Shown: in pieces, positions 1-7,173 of the stretch | How the letters are laid out: every line of letters starts with the position of its first letter | How positions within the stretch are numbered: the stretch's first letter is position 1 | Assembly: GCA_025526915.1 (NCBI GenBank) | Contig: JAHLKH010000411.1 | Coordinates: 1-13,938 of the forward strand | DNA length: 13,938 bases | Direction of reading: 5' to 3' | DNA from: Entophlyctis helioformis | Taxonomy: Eukaryota; Chytridiomycota; Chytridiomycetes; Chytridiales; Chytriomycetaceae | Translations under genes and position numbers: made by a program | Notes under the pieces: model-generated | Database searches by the model: none | Told to the model about the DNA's origin: nothing | What the model saw: the letters and a program-made list of their open reading frames with translations, nothing else

Positions 1-990
1 TGTCCTCTGCTGCACTGGATTTGGCTGTCGACAGACCGGAGAGCTCGGTGCTGTTCCGTCTTGGCACGAGCAAGTACTCCATCTATAAATGCTCAACCTA
101 CATCAGGCCGTGGATGGCCCACGCCAGGCTGCAGCCGTGGACCGTCCGACAGTTTGTCATTGCATATGCACTGTGAGTCTTGCCAGTCGATCGTTCAAGC
201 CTCGCTGCCCTGCCGTTTTCACTGACTCGCTCGAGCGGACTGTGATTGCGACAGGCTTGTGTACCGCACATCGTCGTCGATTGCATCGTGGGGCGCCGCA
301 TCCAGAGAAGCCGCGGGTGAAGGAGGGGACACTAAACCACGGCGAGTGTCGGCCATCCACGCCGCAGCCTCCACATCCACCACGGCAGGACCCGCAGCAT
401 CCTCACCTGCACCGGGATCCATGTCAGTCACGGGCATGCCCTCGACCATGAGCGTCTTTTTCGCAGACGCCGTCGACGACCAGCGGGTCTATGAGAATCT
501 GCAGCTGTCATTCCCGCGCGACAAGACCGTGGGAGAGCTGAGCGCCACGGAACGCGCCGAGCTCCTCACGCGCATCGACAAGCTCAACAGCTCGACCATG
601 ACGCGGCTGGCACCCAAGAAACGCAACCCCATGCCGTCGCCCGCGTTTGAGTCGCTTGCGGCTATCCGTGCGCGGCTGTGTCCGAATCGTCGGCGGCGGG
701 CAGTCGTCGGCCACTCACGGCTGAAGAAGATGCAATCAGACGGTGAGGCCGAGGAGGAGTGCGAGTGCGAGTGCGAGTGTGGTTGGCGGTCGAGAACGCC
801 GGACTGACGCGTGTGCATTGGTATCCATCGACAGGAACGAGTGCGGACTGATTATTACTCTGGGTCCGCACAAGTACGCGGTGCGGGCGGCCCTGGAGCA
901 GCTCGCCTTCTGGCTGGAAGATCCCGTTGTTCACTTGTGGACGGCCGAGCAGCTCATTGTTGTCTATGCAACGCAAGTCCCACTCCCACC

Positions 991-1070
<80 letters not shown>

Positions 1071-1660
1071 CTTCTCTCCTTTGCCCTCTTCACACACTGT
1101 CCGTGCTCCGCGTAGACCAAGGACTGACTCGATCCGCCCAACCTTGTAGGTTTATTTACCGTATCCAGGGCACCGTCGGCAACTTTAAAGCCAACTTCTC
1201 GGCCGATTTCGACGAGGCGACTGTCGGCATGGAGCGCAAGACGGCCGGATCCCTCGCAAGCAGCGTCAGCGTCGACTGCCTTGGGTCGACACGTCGTCCA
1301 TTGCGTCTGCGGCGGACCATGTGGCTTCGACTGCTGTTGCGTCTGGTGGTGGCTGTAGCGCCAGTGTCTGTGTCCAAGGAGGTGGAGGCGGCTGCAAAGG
1401 CGGCTGCGCAAGTGGCTGCAAAAGTGGCTGCCAAAGTGGCTGCGCAAGTGTCAGGCTCGGCTAACGGCCAGTCCAACGACCATGGCAACATGAGCGACAG
1501 TGCCGGCACCGAAACAAAGTCCTGTCGGATATGGCGTACGACAACGTGTTTGCCGAGCACGGTGTTGGCATGATGGACGATGACGGACGACGACGACGAC
1601 GACGAGGACGGGCCGTCCATGACCGACTTTGAAGAGGATCTGGCCGTCAAGCCAGAATGA
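1..1660 (+). CDS. Unrecognised protein, 5'-truncated by the window edge, four exons visible
   Basis: I do not recognise the family. Proposed exons are 3-172, 255-742, 835-972 and 1150-1660, with the TGA stop at 1658-1660; the gene enters from the left in the frame starting at base 3. Visible parts are a helical stretch (RPWMAHARLQPWTVRQF), a linker rich in Ser, Ala and Thr, a more ordered block (LIITLGPHKYAVRAALEQLA, then a FWLEDPVVHLW segment), a FIYRIQGTVGNF strand-like segment, an Ala/Lys/Val repeat tract near 1380-1450 and an acidic C-terminus (poly-Asp, ending DLAVKPE). Introns 1 and 2 have CTGAC branch points at about 223 and 803. The reading frame breaks near 675 (missing base), 1283 (missing), 1375 (extra), 1520 (missing) and 1585 (extra G). 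Allowing for these, exon length is a multiple of three, about 435 residues. Real gene: fairly sure; function: unknown. Confidence 0.6.
973..1149 (+). other. GC-AG intron of the left-edge gene
   Basis: The exon ends after position 972 at GCAAGT, the standard donor of the rare GC-AG intron class. The acceptor TTGTAG ends at 1149. Both sides are phase 2, so the join needs no frame correction. The nearest GT (977) is phase 0 and would not fit. The intron is 177 nt (a multiple of three), has no in-frame stop, and carries the (TC)32 microsatellite. Confidence 0.6.
994..1079. repeat. (TC)n microsatellite
   Basis: Positions 994-1057 are a perfect TC dinucleotide run of 32 units, followed by a slightly interrupted CT-rich stretch to about 1079. 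It lies wholly inside the GC-AG intron. The apparent Leu-Ser repeat proteins across it are artefacts of this run. Confidence 0.95.
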
Positions 1661-1740
1661 CTTGGCGCGCGATCAATGAACTTGCTTGCTGTTGGTGTGA
1701 CGGGATGACGGGATTGTGGGGTATGTACATGCAGGGGCGC

Positions 1741-1746
1741 TTTATT
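1741..1746 (-). promoter_or_regulatory. AATAAA overlapping the SNU23 stop codon
   Basis: On the minus strand positions 1746-1741 read AATAAA, and the TAA stop (1744-1742) is inside it. It is a candidate poly(A) signal with an extremely short 3' UTR. The convergent gene ends only 81 nt away, which leaves little room for either 3' end. Confidence 0.4.
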
Positions 1747-2814
1747 TTAATGGGGCGGAGAGCGACGATGCCATTGCGGGCTTTGAGGAGCCGAACCCCG
1801 CCGAATCCCATGACGGCCGCCATGTCGTCGTCCAATGCCTCGGCCTAACGCGGCCAGGTGCGCGTCTTTCGCGTCCTGCTTGGCCTTCTTCTTGCGGTCC
1901 CGCCGGTCCGTCTTTTCCTGCTCTTCGGCCGCCCGCCTCTTCTCTCGCTCTGCCCGAAAGTCTATCGGTGGCCGCAGCCCGTGGCGGCAGTGGCAAGTGG
2001 TCAGCGTGCTGCAGAGCGAGACAGGCACCACGATCGATGGCTGACGAGCGATCGATGCGCATGGGTGGCGAGCGCGCACTTACCGACAGTCACTTTGGGT
2101 GCGTTCTTTGCCTGTTTGTGGAAGAGCAGCCGTGCTCGCACCTGCTCGACCGTTGATCGCTGTGCCCGTGGCGCATACCCGCCGCCTTCAGATCTGTCAT
2201 ATCCACACACACATGCACACACGGCCAGCCAGATGCCTGCCATTAGTTCCGCATTCGCTGCACCGGACCGCCACGCCGGCCACGTACGCTGGATGCTGTT
2301 CAGGTGGTCCAGAAACGTCATGTTGTCCTTGTACGTGCGGTCGCAGAGCGCGCAGTGGAAGCCGGGCTGCGTGCCGTCTGACGTGTCCACGACCACTGTC
2401 TTGCCGACCGATGCTGCGAACCCGAGGTCGCCGTCACGCGCCTGTGGATGAGGCTCGGCACCAGCGGCTTTCTCGCCCGCCTCGGCTGTCGGATGGCTGT
2501 CAGTGCGTCTGTCCGCCTGCCTGTCTGCCTGCTAGCCTGCCTGCCAGGTGCGCCTCACCTCGCCGTGCGTCCTCGTCCATGACCCGCTGCACACGCTCCG
2601 TCTCTTCTGTGCGCTTGAGCTGGCCGGCCTGCCGCAGCACGGCCTTCTTGGCATACTCGTCCTTGTCCCATGTGCGTCGGAACCCCCGTGTCGCCCTGTC
2701 CCGCCGTCGGCACCGCACACGGTCAGCCATGGCCGGCATCTCGCCACGCCCCCACCAGGCCCGTCCGCACTTGCCTTTGGTGCCGTACACGCCTCCGCCC
2801 TTGCTGCTACTCAT
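1742..2814 (-). CDS. SNU23: SNU23/ZMAT2-like U4/U6.U5 tri-snRNP zinc-finger protein
   Basis: Snu23 (ZMAT2 in animals) is a spliceosomal protein of the U4/U6.U5 tri-snRNP and B complex, acting in the nucleus. Proposed exons on the minus strand are 2814-2771, 2695-2559, 2485-2284, 2193-2084 and 1961-1742, about 236 residues against about 199 in human. Diagnostic segments are FRRTWDKDEYAKKA near the N-terminus, a matrin-type finger start (FHCALCDRTYKDNMTFLDHLN), QRSTVEQVRARL, a Lys/Arg/Glu-rich helix (DFRAEREKRRAAEEQEK) and the hallmark C-terminus DDDMAAVMGFGG followed by FGSSKPA. Splice phases agree at all four introns if intron 3 uses the weaker donor GTGGCC at 2283; the stronger GTACGT at 2287 is out of phase. 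Two extra bases break the frame in the last exon, near 1835 (after a TTA codon) and in GGGG near 1806. The second zinc-ligand His of the finger is not readable. The gene lies 61 nt downstream of the repeat-protein gene on the same strand. Confidence 0.88.
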
Positions 2815-2875
2815 TGAACGATGTGATGTAAAGTGGCAAGTGGCCAGATATCAACTCATAGCAGTTCATTCATTC

Positions 2876-3903
2876 TCATGCAACGGCAGCCGCTTGTTGC
2901 CGGAGCTGAGAATAGTACTCGCTGATCGGCATCTGCATGTCAAGCACACGCACGTCGGGCACAGCATCGCCCTGCATCACGTCGGCAGCGGCTGCCACCT
3001 CGACATCCAGGTCGTACTTGGACCTCGACCGCACAATCGCATGTCCGCCGCGCTTCACCGGCCCGTCTGCATCGTCGTTCTTGCCCCCGCCATCGCGTCG
3101 TCTGGCTGCGACCGCAATGGCCGACAAGTCGTAGTTGGAGCGTGACCGCACGATGGCGTGGCCGCGGTGCTGTGGCTCGTCCGGTCAGGTCGACGCTGGC
3201 AACAACGGCTGACAGGTCGTAGTTGGAGCGCGATCGCACAATCGCGTGGCCGCGGCGCTGCGGCTCGTCGTCCTTGTCGCTGTACAATGCCGACGGGTCG
3301 GTCTCGTCGTAGGCGTCGTAGAAGGCCTCGGCCTCGGCATTGACATCGGCATCGGCGACGGCGTCTGAGAACGACGCGGGAGATTCGGTAGACGGAGACG
3401 AGATGCTGGGAACGGTCGGCATGAGCTGCGGCTTGGCTTCGGACACGGACAGGGTATCATTGTCCGTCTCGGTGGTCTCCGTCTCCATCGTCAGCGCGGT
3501 TGCAGTGACGGCCGTCGTCGTCGTCGTCGTCGTCGTCGTCGAGGTGATTGCATGTGACACGGTTGTCGTCGTCACCGTGTGCACATCTGCTGTGGTAGAA
3601 AGCGAGACGACGGGTGGGGGCCGTCTATAGCAGGAGCAGCAGGAGCAGCGGAGCAGCCGTCGAGGTGCTCGTGGCCGTGGCAGTCGTGTCCTTGGGGGCG
3701 TCCATGTCGATTGCCACTGATGCTGCGTCTGGCGCAGCCGGGCCGTCGCTGGGATCGGCGCTCGCACCGTACCCAATGCTCTTGGCGGCGTCAGCCGAAG
3801 ACGCCTTGCGCGTCGATCGAGGAGCGCACATGCCGACGGCAGCAACGATGCATGCAACGGCAGCAACGGCACCAATGATGCCTGGAAGAGCGACGGCGGA
3901 CAT
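2876..3903 (-). CDS. Putative single-pass membrane protein with Thr-rich tract and three RGHAIVRSRS repeats
   Basis: Not a family I recognise. The first ATG of the open frame is at 3903. The N-terminus is a short lead followed by a hydrophobic segment (LPGIIGAVAAVACIVAAVGM, about residues 7-26) and a basic CAPRSTRK flank, which suggests a signal anchor. Next come Ala/Asp/Pro-rich sequence, a poly-Thr tract (about 3513-3545) in a Ser/Thr-rich region, an acidic stretch with YDAYDETDPSALYSDKDDE, and three copies of R-G-H-A-I-V-R-S-R-S-N/K-Y-D-L (about 3254-3210, 3166-3122 and 3052-3005). The C-terminus is ISEYYSQLRQQAAAVA. Two +1 frame changes are needed. One is near 3625: either an extra base, or an intron 3772-3625 (GTACGG to CTATAG, phase 2 on both sides). 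The other is an extra G at 3181-3182. The product would be about 341 residues unspliced or 292 spliced. Expression and localisation are inference. Confidence 0.6.
3005..3254 (-). repeat. Three diverged coding repeats, RGHAIVRSRS-(N/K)YDL
   Basis: Three copies of a 15-16 residue motif lie about 90 and 115 nt apart. Copies 1 and 2 share the upstream sequence DEPQ-R/H. Synonymous differences between copies (for example GCGATTGTG versus GCCATCGTG) show that they diverged at the DNA level while the protein motif was kept. Confidence 0.85.
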
Positions 3904-4162
3904 GGGAGTGGATCGATGGCGGGGCTGAGCTGAGCGAAACAGTGCACGCACGTTCGAGGGACTGCCCCGCCTTTTGAATGGCCGAAAAGATGCTCAGGTC
4001 CGCATGGTGTGTCTGGCGTGCGTCGTGTGCACGAGCCAGCCCAAGCGCCGGCCAGCCAGCCAGTCAGCCAGCCAGACACGAGGAGGCGATGGATGAGCGA
4101 TGGATGCGAGCACGAGCGCTGCGCACACCAGCCGACGCGCGCGAGTTGCTCGCTTGCCCCAC

Positions 4163-4229
4163 GATAAGCCGTTGGCACGTGAAGCCAAACGCGATAAGCT
4201 TCGTCGGCACGTGCACACTGGCCGATAAG
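4163..4229 (+). promoter_or_regulatory. Alternating GATAAG / CACGTG motif array
   Basis: Three GATAAG sites at 4163, 4193 and 4224 alternate with two CACGTG palindromes at 4176 and 4208. GATAAG spacing is 30 and 31 nt and CACGTG spacing is 32 nt. GATA factors bind GATAAG and bHLH factors bind CACGTG (established motifs). The regular spacing and the position between two divergent genes suggest a composite enhancer. It could also be a decayed tandem duplication of one 31-nt unit. Confidence 0.5.
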
Positions 4230-4565
4230 GGCTGATGCATTGCGCATCTGGTGCACATCTGCTGAGCAACCGGAGCGCATTTCATCCCTCCGGCTCACAT
4301 CCGCACCACTCATCTGGCCTCTCCGACCGGACTGGGCCAGCGCAAAAGGGCGGAGGCGGAGCACTGATCCAGCTGGCTGATGGCCGCCTTGAGCCCCTTT
4401 CCTTTCATCAGTCATCTGGCTCTGCTGGCCGCCGGCTTTGGCCGTGCCTCGCTGGCTCGCAGCTGCTGATCTGGCTTGCTGGCTCGCTCAAGCCGTGTTT
4501 GAAAACTGTTTGAAGATCTTGAATATTCTTTGCAAATTTTGATTGACACGAATTGCAGAGATTTC

Positions 4566-4580
4566 GAGAAAAAAAAATTC
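4566..4580 (+). promoter_or_regulatory. A-rich element just upstream of RRP1
   Basis: GAGAAAAAAAAATTC lies about 28 nt before the RRP1 ATG. A similar GAAAGAAAAAAAGTTT lies about 32 nt before the NOP14 ATG. It vaguely resembles the yeast ribosomal RNA processing element (GAAAAWTT core), but a generic poly(dA) promoter or leader tract is equally possible. Confidence 0.3.
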
Positions 4581-4607
4581 TGGCCGGCTTTCGACAAACG
4601 CAGCGCC

Positions 4608-7035
4608 ATGACGAGTAAGGGAAACGGCGCAAGTGCAAGTGGCGTCTGCTGCCCGTGTCGCTTCCTGACTCTGCGCTGCTCGTGACGTCGCCTCTGCAGC
4701 CGTTTCATCAGCCTCGACCGTCTCGGGCATCGCTGGGTTCGGCAAGCGTCTTGCGCATTCGGGTATGTGGCTGCCGAGTTGCTTCTGGCGAATGCCTGCT
4801 GCATGCCTGGCCCGTCGTCGCCATGAATAGACAGCGGCAGTCGTGGCTGCATATCCTGCGTCGCTGCTCTGGCTGCTCAAACAGCTTCTGTCTGCCTTGT
4901 CCGGCCTGCTGTTGTGCCGCCATCTTGCTCACACGTCTTGTTCGCGCGCTTCCAGAAAAGAAGATTCGTGATCTGGCCGTCAGTCGCTGCAAGAGTCCTC
5001 ATCGCCAATGCAGAGAGCCTCTCTGACTTGGATTTCCTCAAGCTGTGGAAGGGTCTCTTCTACTGTGAGTCGCACGCAGCAACCCAGCATGCACTCATCT
5101 CCGAAGCTGTCGCACTGAATCCGCGCATCCATCTCTCCGTGTGCATGTAGGCTACTGGATGTCGGACAAGCCCTGATCAGCAGGATCTGGCAAGAAGCTC
5201 GCGTCCACCATCATGACGCTGCCCGTGTCCCAGGCCCCGCGGTACATCCGCTCGTTCTGGAAGATCTTCCTCATGGAGTGGTACAACATCGGACCGCCTC
5301 AGACTCGACAAGTTCTACCACTGTGCCGTCAGTTCCAGCAATGGTCGTTGTGGTGGTTGCATTCGCAGGACTGGGCCGAGCTCATTGCAGAGTATCTGGC
5401 CATCATGAACGAAGGCCATTGAGGTGGGTTGTTGCCGATCGCTTCTTTGGCAGTCTCGCTAGCCAGGCAGCTGACGGTGTGGCTGTTGGCAGTATCAACG
5501 TTGGATCTGTGCCGGACAGTCTCCGGTACCATACGCGCGAGGCACTGCTTTCAGGAACTTGCCAAGGCACTTGCTGCCGAGGGCGTCGAGGTGGGGCATC
5601 TCTTTTTCTCAACGGGCTGTCAAGTGTCGTGTGCGTCTGCTTGAATGCTTGCAATGCGCAAACAGACTCTTCCAAGCACGCCTTTTGACAGCATCACGGA
5701 TCCATTCTTCCAAGCCCTGTCCAGGAGCCACAACCAGATGCTGTTTACGCGTCTTCGCAGCGAAGTGCTCGACCTCTGGCTCAAGGGTGAGGCGTGGTGA
5801 TGGGCCATCTGCAGCATCGACGTGACTAACAATGCCAACATCCAGATCAAGATGAGATGGATGAGGACGACGACGAGGATGCACAAGAAACGACAAAGAC
5901 GACGCCTGCCTCGGTTGTCAAGTCGGTCCTGTCGCCAGACCAGCTGCTCGACCGTCTCCACGACATCATCTCTGATCCGGCCACTCTCCAGTGCAACCGC
6001 AGAAACCTGATTGCGTTCAACAAGGAGCTGGCCAAGTCCATGGGCAAGACGTACGTTGCCACGCCAGCCGTGCTTGGTGGCGTACAGGGTTTCCCCGAGA
6101 CCCTCGCCCCTTCTTCTTCGTTGTCGTCCAAGGCGGACAAGAAGAGCAAAAAGGCCAAGAAGGCTGCCAAGGCGGCCGAGCGCTTGTCTGACGACGCCGA
6201 CATGGACCAAGATGTCAACGAGAAGGAGACCAAAAAGTCCAACAAGCGCAAGGCTGCAGAGGTCGAGGCTGTCGATGCCGACGATGCCGAGGACGAGGCG
6301 GCAGATGAAGACGGCAGCGAAGACGTACACGAGCCCACTGTTGCCGATGCAAGAGGACGATGCTGATGACGCGGAGGGCAATGGCGATGCAGAGACAAAT
6401 GGCAATGACGACGACGACGACGACGACGACGACGCGGGCGAGGATGAGGCGGAGGCGGAGGCGAGAGAGGCCCAGCGTGCCTCGCCCAACAAGAGAGCAA
6501 GGCTCGAGGAGGCCGAGTCGGCAGAGGGCAATGGAGATCTGGATGTGGACGCGTCTCAGTCGTCCACCGTTGAGGCTTCGCAGGAACGCAAGTCTGTTCG
6601 CTGGGGCGAGAAGCTCCGTGTCAAGAGTGAGTGCGAGCAACGCATGCGTATTGCTGTTTATTGCTATAAGACTGACTGACTGGTGTGTTCAACTCTCTCT
6701 CTTCTTGTGCAGCCTTCTTCAAGGCCAAGCCCATCGCCAAGGCGACGGATCCCGCCACGCCGCCACCCAAGACGGGCACAGCAGCCAAGCCCGTGCTCAA
6801 GCGCGCACCCGGCACTGCGTCTCCCGTCGTTGTGCTCACCGACGACGACAGCAGCCTTGCCGCCAACACGATCAGCAACTCTGTGTCCAAGTTTGCCAAT
6901 GCTGCGCTGGCCAACCGCGCCGATCGGGGTGCGTCTGGCGGCAGCAAGAACGCCAAGAAGAACAAGAAGAAGAAGAAGGCTGCCAAGGCTGCCAAGGCTG
7001 CCGCCGCCGCTGCTGCTGCTGCTGCTTCACAATAA
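4608..7035 (+). CDS. RRP1: RRP1 / Nop52-family nucleolar ribosome-biogenesis protein
   Basis: Rrp1 (Nop52, RRP1A/B) is a nucleolar factor for pre-rRNA processing in the 60S pathway. Proposed exons are 4608-4632, 4700-4762, 4956-5064, 5151-5423, 5493-5590, 5666-5786, 5846-6626 and 6713-7035, about 597 residues. Family signatures, in order, are FGKRLAHS-EKKIRDLAV, LDFLKLWKGLFYC, YWMSDKP, APRYIRSFWKIFLMEWYNI-DRLRLDKFY, VPDSLRYH, FQELAKALAAEGVEV and DPFFQALSRSHNQMLFTRLR. An acidic and Lys-rich C-terminal half follows (poly-Asp, SVRWGEKLRVK, poly-Lys/Ala end). The start is chosen because exon 1 joins in phase to exon 2; donor 4639 is an equally in-phase alternative. Single-base breaks occur in exon 3 (near 4985), exon 4 (several between 5171 and 5420, including an extra G at 5291), exon 5 (near 5548) and exon 7 (near 6350). 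They cancel to a multiple of three. Branch points include CTGAC and a perfect CTAAC at 5826. Confidence 0.9.
6409..6435 (+). repeat. (GAC)n coding trinucleotide run (poly-Asp)
   Basis: About nine consecutive GAC codons in RRP1 exon 7 give a poly-Asp tract within the acidic region. It is common in nucleolar proteins and prone to length change. Confidence 0.85.
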
Positions 7036-7036
7036 A
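7031..7036 (+). promoter_or_regulatory. AATAAA overlapping the RRP1 stop codon
   Basis: CAATAAATG contains the TAA stop (7033-7035) inside an AATAAA hexamer, as at the SNU23 end. It is a candidate poly(A) signal; the next gene begins 138 nt after the stop. Confidence 0.35.
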
Positions 7037-7049
7037 TGACATGCCATTG

Positions 7050-7076
7050 CACCGTTCACCGTTCACCGTTCACCGT
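7050..7076 (+). repeat. 7-bp tandem repeat (ACCGTTC)
   Basis: Three full copies and a partial fourth copy of ACCGTTC lie in the 138-nt spacer between RRP1 and NOP14. I see no gene in this spacer. It also holds the A-rich element at 7127-7142. Confidence 0.85.
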
Positions 7077-7126
7077 CGGCGAACCCATCCGCTTGTTGAT
7101 CTGGAAGCCGCGTCGAATTCATAAAC

Positions 7127-7142
7127 GAAAGAAAAAAAGTTT
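7127..7142 (+). promoter_or_regulatory. A-rich element just upstream of NOP14
   Basis: GAAAGAAAAAAAGTTT, at nearly the same distance from the ATG as the A-rich tract before RRP1. It may be a shared core-promoter or 5' leader element of the two nucleolar genes; this is inference only. Confidence 0.3.
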
Positions 7143-7173
7143 GGCCCAACCAAGCGCAACAGCAATCGCAGTC

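Larger units (their letters stand above)
3904..4607. other. Divergent intergenic region (704 nt), likely bidirectional promoter
   Basis: This lies between the start of the minus-strand repeat-protein gene (3903) and the RRP1 start (4608). It contains CCAGCCAG-type repeats at about 4051-4076, the GATAAG/CACGTG array at 4163-4229, an AT-richer stretch at 4495-4580 that stands out against the GC-rich surroundings, and an A9 tract just before RRP1. I see no convincing gene in it; the open frames in it show no recognisable protein. Confidence 0.65.

Noticed and set aside
927..1115. Leu-Ser repeat protein
   Set aside because: It is a translation of the (TC)32 microsatellite inside an intron.
3514..3545. 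Poly-Val protein on the plus strand
   Set aside because: It is the complement of the poly-Thr codon run in the minus-strand membrane-protein gene.
2940..4415. Long minus-strand open frame of 491 codons
   Set aside because: Only its middle part (about 3185-3625) is the real frame of the repeat membrane protein. The rest is a Pro/Arg-rich shadow of the neighbouring frames and of the intergenic repeats.
4412..4880. Minus-strand open frames upstream of and over RRP1 exons 1-2
   Set aside because: No family signature. The plus strand in this interval has phase-matched RRP1 exons with family motifs.
5620..6531. Minus-strand 303-codon frame rich in Ser and Leu
   Set aside because: It is the antisense shadow of RRP1 exons 6-7, which carry clear family motifs on the plus strand.
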